The position numbers were made by a program, and so were the translations under genes. A DNA stretch of 20,041 nt, from assembly GCA_035702845.1 (NCBI GenBank), contig DASSZK010000095.1:1-20041 (forward strand). Reading direction: 5' to 3'. The notes under the pieces are model-generated. The model saw only the letters and a list, made by a program, of their open reading frames with translations, did no database searches and was not told the origin of the DNA. Below, piece after piece: positions 1 through 7,563 of this stretch (position 1 is its first letter; each line of letters starts with the position of its first letter). This DNA is from JAJZMF01 sp035702845. GTDB taxonomy: Bacteria > Actinomycetota > Acidimicrobiia > Acidimicrobiales > Palsa-688.

Positions 1-64
1 CTTCCGCCTGCGCGACAGCGGGTTGCGCAGCGTCGTGCTGTTCTCGAAAGGATGGAGCGGGTGA
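1..64 (+). CDS. 3' end of an upstream gene, probably the first ABC permease subunit
   Basis: An open frame enters from the left edge (first full codon at base 2) and stops with TGA at 62-64. Only 20 residues are visible, ending in LFSKGWSG. The stop overlaps the GTG start of the next permease by 4 bp (GTGA), so the two proteins are probably translated in step. Nucleoside/simple-sugar importers of this class usually encode an ATPase and two permeases in a row, so a first permease subunit is the likely identity. That comes from context alone; the visible tail carries no diagnostic motif. Confidence 0.5.
   Translation, partial: FRLRDSGLRSVVLFSKGWSG
47..52 (+). promoter_or_regulatory. Ribosome binding site deciding the permease start
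   Basis: AAAGGA lies 8 nt before the GTG at 61. The in-frame ATG at 52 begins inside this motif and would have no usable site in front of it. The GTG at 61 also makes the usual 4-bp overlap with the upstream stop, so 61 is preferred over 52. Confidence 0.55.
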
Positions 65-1383
65 GCGCCTTGCCGGTCCCCGCTCCAACCCCGGGCCACG
101 CGCCCGGCACCAGTGCGGTACTTGCGACGAGCGCCCCCGAAGGCCGGCTCGTATCGACGACACGAGCGCGGGGCATGGGGATCTTCCTCGGCGTTCTCGC
201 GGTCGTCATGGCGTGGCCCTTCGGCTTGTCGGTCGGGGCCAAAGTGCGCACGACGTTCCTGATGGGCGCCGCTCCGGCGCTCAACGTGTCGCCGATCACT
301 ATGCCCGTGCGCTGGGTCTCGTTCGGTTTGGCACTAGGTTGCCTCGCGCTTAGCGCGTTCTTGGTGGCACAGCCCCGTGGACGTGGCCGGTACCTGATCT
401 TCGGGCTCGGCGTGGTTCTTTTCATCTGGTCGCTGCTGGCCTGGGCGGCGCGCAACCAGGACCTCAACTTTGTCCAACTGCTGGCAGAGACGCTCGGTTC
501 GACCACGCCGCTCGTCTACGGCTCGCTGTCGGGCATCTTGTGCGAGCGCTCAGGAGTGGTGAACATCGCCATCGAAGGCCAGTTCCTGGCCGGGGCCTTC
601 CTCGGCGCCATGATCGGCAGCGCCACCAATGTCCTTTGGCTCGGAGTGGTCGCCGGTGCCTTGGCCGGAGGGATCTTCGGAGCACTGCTAGCTTTCCTGA
701 CCCTGCGCTATGGCGGGGACCAGATCATCATCGGTGTGGTCATCGTTGCCTTCTGTACGGGTTTAACCAACTACCTGACCGAACAAGTCCTGACCCCGGA
801 CCAGGCGACGCTCAACACGGGCGGCACTTTTTCTCCGGTCGGCATACCGCTGCTCGACAAGATCCCCATCGCCGGCCCCGTGCTGTTCTACCAAAACGTC
901 TTTGTGTACGGCGCTGCGATATTGCTGGTGGTGGTCCACGTGGGCCTTTTCTTCACCCGCTGGGGCCTTCGCACGCGCGCCGTGGGCGAGCACCCCCGTG
1001 CTGCCGAGACCGTGGGCATACACGTGCTCGCCGTGCGCTACCGCAACGTAATCCTCGGCGGCATCGTCGCCGGCATCGGCGGCGCATCGTTCACGATCGG
1101 CTCGATCGGCGAGTTCTCTGCCGGGATGACAGCAGGGCTGGGCTATGTAGCGTTGGCCGCCATGATCTTCGGCCGGTGGCGTCCCTTCGGGGCACTTGGA
1201 GCGGCATTACTGTTCGGGTTCGTCGTATCCCTGCAGAGCTTCCTGCAAGTGCTGAACGTCGGGATCCCTTCGGCCTTTTTGTCCATGGCACCGTACGTGA
1301 TAACGATCCTCGTCGTCTGCGGGCTGGTAGGCAGGGTGCGCGCCCCGGCGGCCGACGGCGTCCCCTACCGGCGGGAGGGATAA
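61..1383 (+). CDS. ABC transporter permease, nucleoside/simple-sugar importer class (BPD_transp_2, YufQ/NupQ-like)
   Basis: Integral membrane subunit of an importer, probably for nucleosides. About 440 residues from the GTG start. A Pro/Ala-rich cytoplasmic N-terminus of about 38 residues is followed by hydrophobic segments near residues 40-60, 85-103 and 111-128. The BPD_transp_2 core then runs to near the end. Its signature ERSGVVNIAIEG (about 162-173) closely matches the ERxGVVNIGIEG motif of the second permease of purine nucleoside and BmpA-dependent transporters. The core contains many alternating Gly/Ala-rich helices and ends in a charged tail. It lies 2 bp before cytidine deaminase and heads an operon made up of nucleoside-degrading enzymes, which is the main reason to propose nucleosides over ribose or another sugar. 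The binding protein and ATPase are not in the window and are expected upstream. The family call is firm; the substrate is inferred. Confidence 0.88.
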   Translation: MSALPVPAPTPGHAPGTSAVLATSAPEGRLVSTTRARGMGIFLGVLAVVMAWPFGLSVGAKVRTTFLMGAAPALNVSPITMPVRWVSFGLALGCLALSAFLVAQPRGRGRYLIFGLGVVLFIWSLLAWAARNQDLNFVQLLAETLGSTTPLVYGSLSGILCERSGVVNIAIEGQFLAGAFLGAMIGSATNVLWLGVVAGALAGGIFGALLAFLTLRYGGDQIIIGVVIVAFCTGLTNYLTEQVLTPDQATLNTGGTFSPVGIPLLDKIPIAGPVLFYQNVFVYGAAILLVVVHVGLFFTRWGLRTRAVGEHPRAAETVGIHVLAVRYRNVILGGIVAGIGGASFTIGSIGEFSAGMTAGLGYVALAAMIFGRWRPFGALGAALLFGFVVSLQSFLQVLNVGIPSAFLSMAPYVITILVVCGLVGRVRAPAADGVPYRREG

Positions 1384-1385
1384 AG

Positions 1386-1883
1386 ATGCCAGAGCGCGGT
1401 TGTAAGGGCGACAGGCTGCACGGCGACAGGCTGCACGGCGACAGGCAGCACGGCGGCATCGACTGGGACGAGTTGCGCTCCGCCGCGGATGCGGCCGCCC
1501 ATCTGGCGTACGCGCCCTACTCGGGCCTGCGCGTGGGTGCGGCCGCCTTGTGCGAAGACGGCCGGAGGGTGACCGGTTGCAACGTCGAGAACGCCTCGTT
1601 CGGGCTCACCCTTTGCGCCGAGTGCAGCCTGGTCGCCACCTTGGTAAGTGGGGGCCGAAGCCGCCTCGTCGCCTTGAGCGTCACCGCCGGTGACGGCCGC
1701 CCTGTTGCGCCCTGCGGGCGGTGCCGGCAGGTCCTCCTGGAGCACGGTGGGCCTAACCTGCTGTTGGACGGCGGTCCCGGCGAGGAGCCAATGGCACTTG
1801 GCGACCTGCTGCCCCGAGCCTTCGACGGTGCGGAGCTCAGGGCACGGCGCTCCGGCCCGGCGAGCCAGGGCCCCGGGCAATGA
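1386..1883 (+). CDS. cdd: Cytidine deaminase
   Basis: Deaminates cytidine and deoxycytidine to uridine and deoxyuridine in the cytosol, feeding the phosphorylase encoded next. The protein has 165 residues. The homotetrameric CDA fold starts near residue 25. Zinc ligands are Cys77, Cys110 and Cys113 (CAE and PCGRC motifs), with Glu79 as the catalytic proton shuttle. Substrate-binding NVENASFG is at 66-73. CAEC in place of the common CAER is typical of actinobacterial enzymes. At 165 residues it is longer than the usual 130 or so. The extra length is a 24-residue N-terminal extension built from a 15-bp tandem repeat, plus a short hydrophilic tail. The ATG at 1386 has a strong purine-rich site (GGGAGGGA, 1373-1380) 5 nt upstream, so the extension is probably translated. 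The gene follows the permease by 2 bp and overlaps deoA by 4 bp (ATGA). Confidence 0.95.
   Translation: MPERGCKGDRLHGDRLHGDRQHGGIDWDELRSAADAAAHLAYAPYSGLRVGAAALCEDGRRVTGCNVENASFGLTLCAECSLVATLVSGGRSRLVALSVTAGDGRPVAPCGRCRQVLLEHGGPNLLLDGGPGEEPMALGDLLPRAFDGAELRARRSGPASQGPGQ
1407..1451 (+). repeat. Three 15-bp tandem repeats inside the cdd N-terminus
   Basis: Three head-to-tail copies of GGCGACAGGCTGCAC lie at 1407-1421, 1422-1436 and 1437-1451. The third differs by one base (T to A). The period is a multiple of three, so the repeat adds GDRLH-GDRLH-GDRQH in frame to the deaminase. It lies upstream of the conserved fold and is likely to vary in copy number by slippage. Confidence 0.9.
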
Positions 1884-3172
1884 GCATTTCTGCCGTGGAA
1901 CTGGTCCGCGCCAAGCGCGACGGCGCGGAGCTCGACGCCTCCCAGATCACGTGGTTGGTAGACGCCTACACCAACGGGCGGGTCCCAGACGAGCAGATGT
2001 CGGCGTTCCTCATGGCCGTTTACTTCCGGGGGATGTCGCGCCAAGAGACTTCGGCCCTCACCCGCGCCATGGTCGCCTCGGGTGAGGTCATGGATCTTTC
2101 CGGCGTGGGGCGCCCGAGCGTGGACAAGCACTCCACCGGGGGCGTAGGTGACAAAGTCTCGCTCATCGTCGTCCCCTTGCTCGCCAGTATGGGTGCAGCG
2201 GTCCCACAGCTCTCCGGCCGGGGCCTGGGCCACACCGGTGGCACACTCGACAAGATGGAGGCCATCCCGGGTTGGCGGGCTCAGCTCAGCCCCGAGACCA
2301 TGGTGGAGCAATTGAAGTCGGTGGGTGGGGCCATATGTGCAGCCGGAGAGACGCTGGCGCCCGCTGACCGCAAGCTTTATGCCCTGAGGGACGTCACCGC
2401 CACAGTCGAGGCAATCCCCCTCATCGCTGCCTCCATAATGTCAAAGAAGATCGCCGAAGGCACGGAGTCGCTTGTCCTGGACGTGAAGGTTGGTAACGGC
2501 GCCTTCATGAAAGACCGCCAAAGAGCCGGCGAGCTTGCACGGGCAATGGTGGAGATCGGCACCGCCAACGGCATGCGCGTCGTTGCTCTTCTGACGACGA
2601 TGGAGGCACCGCTCGGGCGGGCCGCGGGGAACGCAGTCGAGGTGGCGGAGGCGCTGGAGGTGCTCACCGGTGGTGGACCTGCCGACCTCGTGGAGGTGAC
2701 ACTTGCACTGGCCCGCACCATGGCCGACCTGGCCGGTCTTGACGCAGACCAGGCCGGCGCGCTGAGGGACGGCTCGGCGTTGGAGAGCTGGAAAGGGATC
2801 GTCCGTGCCCAGGGTGGCGACCCCGACGCCGCACTGCCCGTAGCACCCGTGGTCGATGTGTTCGTGGCTCCCGAGACCGGTTACGTGCAGCGCCTGGACG
2901 CTCTGGCGGTGGGTGTCGCAGCATGGCGCCTCGGAGCAGGGCGTGAGCGCAAGGAGGACCCGGTGAGCCCTTGTGCCGGCGTAATCTGCTGCGCAAAGCC
3001 CGGGGAGCAGGTGAGGGCCGGTGACCCGCTGTTCGAACTGCATACCGGCGACCCCGGCCGCCTCTCCGCCGGGCGCCAAGCCCTGCACGCGGCCCTGTCT
3101 GCCGGCAAGATCCGGATCGACCCGGAGCCACCGCCCCCAGCGGGCCCACTCATAATCGAGCGGGTGGGCTGA
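1880..3172 (+). CDS. deoA: Thymidine/pyrimidine nucleoside phosphorylase
   Basis: Phosphorolyses thymidine, deoxyuridine and possibly uridine to the base and (deoxy)ribose-1-phosphate. The length of 430 residues is normal for the family. The all-helical N-terminal domain is followed by the phosphate-binding KHSTGGVGDK (83-92) and the family signature SGRGLGHTGGTLDKME (112-127). Pyrimidine-contacting residues fall where expected: Arg170, Ser185 and Lys189, matching E. coli Arg171, Ser186 and Lys190. Further on is the conserved LDVKVGNGAFM, and the C-terminal alpha/beta domain is complete. The ATG overlaps the cdd stop by 4 bp, and the next gene, add, starts 2 bp after its stop. Thymidine and uridine phosphorylases of this fold cannot be told apart with certainty by eye. 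Pairing with deoC and a mutase supports deoxynucleoside use. Confidence 0.95.
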   Translation: MSISAVELVRAKRDGAELDASQITWLVDAYTNGRVPDEQMSAFLMAVYFRGMSRQETSALTRAMVASGEVMDLSGVGRPSVDKHSTGGVGDKVSLIVVPLLASMGAAVPQLSGRGLGHTGGTLDKMEAIPGWRAQLSPETMVEQLKSVGGAICAAGETLAPADRKLYALRDVTATVEAIPLIAASIMSKKIAEGTESLVLDVKVGNGAFMKDRQRAGELARAMVEIGTANGMRVVALLTTMEAPLGRAAGNAVEVAEALEVLTGGGPADLVEVTLALARTMADLAGLDADQAGALRDGSALESWKGIVRAQGGDPDAALPVAPVVDVFVAPETGYVQRLDALAVGVAAWRLGAGRERKEDPVSPCAGVICCAKPGEQVRAGDPLFELHTGDPGRLSAGRQALHAALSAGKIRIDPEPPPPAGPLIIERVG

Positions 3173-3174
3173 GA

Positions 3175-4218
3175 GTGGCGCCGCCAAATCCCGACGAGCT
3201 CGGGCGTTTTCCCAAGGTTCTCCTACATGACCACCTCGACGGCGGCCTGCGCCTGTCCACCCTGCGCGAGCTGTCTGCGGACCTCGGCTTGGCGGTACCG
3301 GTTGTCGGCCCACCGCAGCGCCCGAGCCTGAGCGCCTACCTGGAGATGTTCACGCCGTGCGTCGCCGCACTGCAAAGCGCCGCGGCACTACGTCGGGTCG
3401 CTAAAGAGTACGTCGAGGATCTTGCGGCCGACGGGGTCGTGTACGCCGAGGTCCGTTTTGCCCCTGAGCTTCACACCCGTGCCGGCTTAACCCTCGCTGC
3501 CGCCGTAGAAGCCGTTTTACAGGGGCTGCGTGACGGGATGAGCGCCTCTGTCGGTGTAGGCGGCCACGATGTTTTCGTAGCTTTGTTGCTAACGGCGATG
3601 CGCACGTCTTCCCGGGCCGTCGCCAACAGTACAGCCCGGCTGGCCGCCGGGTACCGCCACGATGGGGTTGTCGGCTTCGACCTTGCGGGCCTGGAAACAG
3701 GGCATCCTGCAAGCGACCACCTTGAAGCGATCGCCATTGCCCGCTCCGGAGGCGCTTCGGTGACGGTCCACGCCGGGGAGTCAGCAGATCTGGGTTCTAT
3801 CCGCGACGCCATTTTTGCCTGCGGCGCCCAACGCATCGGCCACGGGGTGCGCCTGGACTGCGACATCACCGGCCGGCCCGGCGGGGAGGCCGAGCTCGGC
3901 GCCACCGCGAACTATGTCCGCCGGCGTCGCCTGACGCTCGAAATGTGCCCGAGCTCCAACGTCCACACCGGCGCCGTACCCACTATGGCAGAACACCCCG
4001 TCGCCAAGTTTTTGCGTTGCGGGCTCCCGGTAACCGTGAACACCGACAACCGGCTGGTGAGCGGGGTCACGCTAACCAGTGAGCTGGCGGCATGCGTACG
4101 CACCTTCGGGTGGGGTTGGGACGAAGTGCACCGTGTCACCGTGAACGCACTGCAGGGCGCCTTCTGCGACCAAGACCGCAAGGCGAAGATCTCCGCTCTC
4201 CTGCCGGCTCCCGAATGA
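3175..4218 (+). CDS. add: Adenosine deaminase
   Basis: Hydrolyses adenosine and deoxyadenosine to inosine and deoxyinosine, the substrates of the phosphorylase that follows. The TIM-barrel metal-site residues are all present: His18 and His20 (LHDHLDG), His199 (VTVHAGE, with catalytic Glu202), His223 (RIGHGVRL) and Asp291 (VNTDN). LEMCPSSNV at 255-263 is also typical. The length of 347 residues fits the family. The start is a GTG at 3175, 2 bp after the deoA stop, with only a weak GAGAG before it, so translation is probably coupled. The usual NTDD is NTDN here; I recall this variant in other actinobacterial family members, and the metal-binding Asp is kept. The last codons overlap the ATG of the purine nucleoside phosphorylase by 4 bp. 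Confidence 0.94.
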   Translation: MAPPNPDELGRFPKVLLHDHLDGGLRLSTLRELSADLGLAVPVVGPPQRPSLSAYLEMFTPCVAALQSAAALRRVAKEYVEDLAADGVVYAEVRFAPELHTRAGLTLAAAVEAVLQGLRDGMSASVGVGGHDVFVALLLTAMRTSSRAVANSTARLAAGYRHDGVVGFDLAGLETGHPASDHLEAIAIARSGGASVTVHAGESADLGSIRDAIFACGAQRIGHGVRLDCDITGRPGGEAELGATANYVRRRRLTLEMCPSSNVHTGAVPTMAEHPVAKFLRCGLPVTVNTDNRLVSGVTLTSELAACVRTFGWGWDEVHRVTVNALQGAFCDQDRKAKISALLPAPE

Positions 4219-5042
4219 CGAACATGCACCCGATAGAGACAGCACGGGTGGCTGCGGCGGAACTGGTGTCGCGCCTGGGGGTTTCGCCGGATGTCGCCGT
4301 GGTTCTCGGCTCGGGGTGGGGCCAAGCAGCCGAGGGTGCCGGAGACGAGCTCGGCCGGTGGCCGATGAGCTCTTTTACCGGGTTCCCTTCACCTTCAGTG
4401 CCGGGTCACGAAGGGTCAGTGCGGGCCACGCGCCTGGGTCAACGCACCATTTTGTGGCTCGCCGGCCGTTCGCACGTGTACGAGGGCCGCACGAGCGCCG
4501 AGATCACCCACGCGGCCCGCGCTGCCGTCCTGGCCGGCGCACCCACGGTTGTGCTCACAAATGCGGCTGGGGCCATCAATCCCCTGCTCCCGGTCGGCCG
4601 CCCAGTGCTCGTGAGGGACCACCTCAACCTGACCCGGCAGTCGCCGCTATCAGGGCCCGAGCCACCAGCCGGCTTCCCATCGCGTTTCGTCGACCTGAGC
4701 GATCTCTACAGCGCCAGGCTTCGCAATATCGCCCACGAGGTCGCGCCCGAGCTAGCCGAGGGCGTCTATGCGGCCATGCCCCGGCCGCACTACGAGACTC
4801 CTGCCGAGATCTCCATGCTGCGAAACCTCGGGGCTGACCTGGTCGGGATGTCCACGGCATTGGAGGCCATCGCCTCCCGGCACCTTGGGGCAGCCGTGCT
4901 CGCCCTCTCACTTGTTACCAACCTTGCCGCCGGCGTCGGCGCCAATACCCTCGATCATGGCGAGGTCATCGCAGCCGGCAGGGCAGCCGTGCCGGTCCTG
5001 CATGACCTGTTCGTCCGGCTCCTGCCATCGTTGGCCGGCTGA
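4215..5042 (+). CDS. punA: Purine nucleoside phosphorylase, trimeric (class II) type
   Basis: Cleaves inosine, guanosine and their deoxy forms with phosphate to hypoxanthine or guanine and (deoxy)ribose-1-phosphate. From the ATG at 4215 there are 275 residues. A longer upstream reading of the frame would run through add and is not real; another ATG lies at 4224. Phosphate-binding residues sit in VLGSGWG (Ser33) and GRSHVYEG (His87). TNAAGAI is at 115-121. The signature region is PHYETPAE followed by LGADLVGMST, with Glu198 and Asn236 (LVTNLAAG) matching human Glu201 and Asn243, which select 6-oxopurines. It therefore should not use adenosine directly, which explains why add sits just upstream. 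MPRPHYE replaces the common AGPxYE, and STALEA replaces STVPE. It overlaps add by 4 bp and precedes the mutase by 8 bp. Confidence 0.94.
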   Translation: MTNMHPIETARVAAAELVSRLGVSPDVAVVLGSGWGQAAEGAGDELGRWPMSSFTGFPSPSVPGHEGSVRATRLGQRTILWLAGRSHVYEGRTSAEITHAARAAVLAGAPTVVLTNAAGAINPLLPVGRPVLVRDHLNLTRQSPLSGPEPPAGFPSRFVDLSDLYSARLRNIAHEVAPELAEGVYAAMPRPHYETPAEISMLRNLGADLVGMSTALEAIASRHLGAAVLALSLVTNLAAGVGANTLDHGEVIAAGRAAVPVLHDLFVRLLPSLAG

Positions 5043-5050
5043 GCCAACCG

Positions 5051-6901
5051 ATGCCGCAGGACGAGCGCACTGTCAAAGACCTAGAGGCTGCCGCCCGAGC
5101 TTGGCTCGAGGCGGACCCCGATCCTGTGACCCGTGAAGAACTGGCACGCATCTTGGCGGCGGGCGACACCGTTGCCCTGGCCGAGAGGTTCCAACACCCT
5201 TTGGTTTTCGGGACTGCCGGGCTACGGGGACCGCTCGGTGCCGGGCCCTCACGGATGAACATTGCCGTCGTGGGACATTTTTCCTCAGGTTTGGCCCGCT
5301 ATCTTGCCGCAGGCACGGGCCGGGTGGGCACCGTAGTCGTGGGCCATGACGCCAGGAACCGTTCGGCGGACTTCGCCGCAGCGGCCGCCCAGACCATGGC
5401 ATACCGGGGCGCCCGGGTGTTGCTTTTGGACCAGCCCCTACCCACGCCCCTCACCGCCTTTGCCGTACGCCACTTCCGTGCCAGCGCCGGCGTAATGGTG
5501 ACTGCAAGCCACAACCCGGCACCGGACAACGGCTACAAGGTTTACCTATCGGACGGTGCCCAGGTTTTCCCACCGCACGACGCCGAGATCGCCCTGGCAG
5601 CAGAGGCCGCCCAAACTGTGCCAGCCCGATCTGCAGCCGAGCATGTGCCAACCGGCGGCAACATGGCCTCTTCGGGGCACGTGGAGCCCGTCGACATACG
5701 CACACTTATCGATGATTATGCCGGAGCGGTCTTGGGCCTCGTTCGCAGGGACGGCCCCCGCGACCTCCAGGTCGTCTACACCCCGGTGCACGGCGTGGGA
5801 GGCGCTGTAGTGCCCGACCTACTCGTGCGTGCCGGATTTGGCCGCCCGTGGATGGTGCCCGAGCAAGCTGACCCCGATCCCGAATTCCTTACTGCTCCCC
5901 TGCCTAATCCCGAAGAACCCGGTGTGCTCGACCTCGCCATCGCCTTGGCTCGCGAGCGGGGCGCGGACATCGTCTTCGCCAACGACCCTGACGCCGATCG
6001 TCTCGCCGTGGCTGTACCCGTCCCAACTGGGCCGGGCCGGAGTGGGCCAACCCCCCTTCGGCCGGCGGCCACCAGCAGCTCCGGGGTTGGCGGTTGGCAC
6101 ATCTTTACCGGCGACGAGCTGGGGACGTTGATCGGAGATCATCTTCTCAACTCGGTCGCCGGCGAGGTAGCAATTGGAAAGGTGCGGCCGCACACGACGC
6201 CGGTTGCCGGCTTACGGGTTAGCGGCTTACGCCCGTTGGTGGCAACATCCATTGTCTCGTCCACGTTCTTGGCCAAACTGGCGGCCGCGGCCGGGGTGGC
6301 CCACGTCGAAACACTTACCGGGTTCAAATGGTTGGCTCGCGCCGGCGCCGGTCACCCCGGGCACCGGCTGGTGTTCGCTTACGAGGAAGCCCTCGGCTAC
6401 GCGTGCAGCGAAGCCGTGGCAGACAAAGACGGTATGAGCGCCGCACTGGTAGTGGCCGAGATGGCGGCACTGGCCAAGGCAGAGGGACGCTCCTTGCTCG
6501 ATCGCCTGGACGAACTCGAGAGTGCTCACGGCGTCCACACCACCTCGCAGTGGTCGGGAAGGATTGCCGGGAGCGGCGCCCTGCAGCGCCTGGGCGCCAT
6601 TATGGACCGGCTCAGGGAGAGCCCGCCTCTGGCCATTGCCGGTACGAGCGTCCTCGCGTTCGAGGATCTCCTGGCCGGGGCCCGCCCCGACTTACCGGCC
6701 TCTGATGTTCTCATTTACCATCTGGACAACGGGAGCCGGGTAGTACTGCGCCCCAGTGGCACGGAACCAAAACTGAAGGTCTATTTCCAGGTCACCACAG
6801 CTCCGTGCCCCCGGTCGGAACTGAGCTCCGCCCGGGCGACAGCCCGTGCCCTGACGGAGCAACTCCATACCGGGGTGGCCAACCTGGTCCAGATCCCCTA
6901 G
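5051..6901 (+). CDS. pmmB: Phosphohexomutase-family enzyme (PmmB-like), probable phosphopentomutase
   Basis: A member of the alpha-D-phosphohexomutase superfamily that moves phosphate between C1 and C5/C6 of a sugar. In this operon the likely substrate is (deoxy)ribose-1-phosphate, giving the 5-phosphate used by DeoC; that role is inferred from context. The 616 residues show all four active-site loops: the phosphoserine loop TASHNP (Ser153), the Mg loop DPDADR (312-317), the sugar loop with EEALG (445-449), and the phosphate-binding loop RPSGTEPKLK (567-576). TAGLRG is at 55-60. A Gly/Pro/Ser-rich segment of about 24 residues (about 326-349) separates the Mg loop from TGDELG and looks like an insertion. 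The enzyme could also act on glucose or mannose phosphates. It is the last gene of the + operon and converges on upp. Confidence 0.9.
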   Translation: MPQDERTVKDLEAAARAWLEADPDPVTREELARILAAGDTVALAERFQHPLVFGTAGLRGPLGAGPSRMNIAVVGHFSSGLARYLAAGTGRVGTVVVGHDARNRSADFAAAAAQTMAYRGARVLLLDQPLPTPLTAFAVRHFRASAGVMVTASHNPAPDNGYKVYLSDGAQVFPPHDAEIALAAEAAQTVPARSAAEHVPTGGNMASSGHVEPVDIRTLIDDYAGAVLGLVRRDGPRDLQVVYTPVHGVGGAVVPDLLVRAGFGRPWMVPEQADPDPEFLTAPLPNPEEPGVLDLAIALARERGADIVFANDPDADRLAVAVPVPTGPGRSGPTPLRPAATSSSGVGGWHIFTGDELGTLIGDHLLNSVAGEVAIGKVRPHTTPVAGLRVSGLRPLVATSIVSSTFLAKLAAAAGVAHVETLTGFKWLARAGAGHPGHRLVFAYEEALGYACSEAVADKDGMSAALVVAEMAALAKAEGRSLLDRLDELESAHGVHTTSQWSGRIAGSGALQRLGAIMDRLRESPPLAIAGTSVLAFEDLLAGARPDLPASDVLIYHLDNGSRVVLRPSGTEPKLKVYFQVTTAPCPRSELSSARATARALTEQLHTGVANLVQIP

Positions 6902-6916
6902 CTGGAATGGCTCTAA

Positions 6917-6934
6917 GGGCCGGCGACGGCCAGC
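6917..6934. terminator. Possible bidirectional terminator hairpin between pmmB and upp
   Basis: The 38-bp convergent gap contains GGCCG, a GCGA tetraloop (GNRA type) and CGGCC at 6918-6931, with some further pairing outside it. There is no clear U-run on either strand, so this is a candidate from its position and its hairpin only. Confidence 0.35.
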
Positions 6935-6939
6935 CCTAG

Positions 6940-7560
6940 CTAAAGGGTGCCGAAGAGGCGGTCCCCGAAATCACCGAGGCCGGGGACGATGTAGGCGTGA
7001 TCATTGAGTCCTTTGTCCACTGAAGCGGTCACTATGTCGAGCCCGGGATGGCGCCGGCTCAGGTGCTCGACCCCCTCCGGCGAGGACACTACCGAAAGCA
7101 GGGTGATCTTCGCCGCTCCGGCCTGGGCCAGGGCGTCACATGCCGCTGCAGCGGACGCCCCAGTGGCCAGCATGGGGTCCAGTAGGAGGGCGCTTGCCCC
7201 CTCCATCGGGGGCAACTTCGAGTAGTAGAGGGATGGTTCGAAAGTGGCGTGGTCGCGCTCCAAACCCACGTAACCGACTGTGACTTCGGGGAAAAGCTCG
7301 GTGACCGCTTCGAGCATCCCGAGACCTGCCCGCAACACCGGCACCGCGACCATGGGTTGTGCGATGCGGGCTCCCGACGTCCATGCCAGTGGCGTCTCCA
7401 CCTCGGTCTCGACAACGGGTATGTAGCGCGTCGCCTCGATGGCCAAAACGAGGGCCAATCTCTTGGCCAGCAACCGGAACAAGGGTGGAGGCGTCGACTT
7501 GTCCCGAAGGGACGCCAGCAAGGCACTGGCCAGTGGGTGCTCGACGACGTGCAATGCCAT
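6940..7560 (-). CDS. upp: Uracil phosphoribosyltransferase
   Basis: Converts uracil and PRPP to UMP, reclaiming the base released by the pyrimidine phosphorylase. The length of 206 residues is typical. VPVLRAGLGM is at 73-82. The PRPP loop LLDPMLATGAS covers about 126-136. The C-terminal uracil-binding segment DKGLNDHAYIVPGLGDFGD (182-200) is intact. The N-terminus has the family pattern of an FR motif followed by EATRYIP. The ATG is 3 nt after the stop of the short aldehyde dehydrogenase-like gene with no strong ribosome site, so it is most likely the last gene of the deoC operon and co-translated. Its tail converges on pmmB. Confidence 0.95.
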   Translation of the reverse strand: MALHVVEHPLASALLASLRDKSTPPPLFRLLAKRLALVLAIEATRYIPVVETEVETPLAWTSGARIAQPMVAVPVLRAGLGMLEAVTELFPEVTVGYVGLERDHATFEPSLYYSKLPPMEGASALLLDPMLATGASAAAACDALAQAGAAKITLLSVVSSPEGVEHLSRRHPGLDIVTASVDKGLNDHAYIVPGLGDFGDRLFGTL

Positions 7561-7563
7561 GCG

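Noticed and set aside
540..1883. 447-residue + strand open frame covering cdd and much of the permease
   Set aside because: Only the part from the ATG at 1386 codes for cytidine deaminase; the rest is a second frame of the permease gene, rich in Arg and His as expected for a shadow in GC-rich DNA.
2441..3313. 290-residue - strand frame opposite deoA and the start of add
   Set aside because: Antisense shadow of clearly conserved genes, with no recognisable domain.
4092..4214. Upstream extension of the purine nucleoside phosphorylase
   Set aside because: It lies inside add in another frame; the ATG at 4215 forms a 4-bp overlap with the add stop and directly precedes the conserved fold.
6902..6939. 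Small RNA or regulatory element in the pmmB-upp gap
   Set aside because: The 38 bp only show a short GNRA hairpin best explained as a terminator; no promoter-like sequence is seen.
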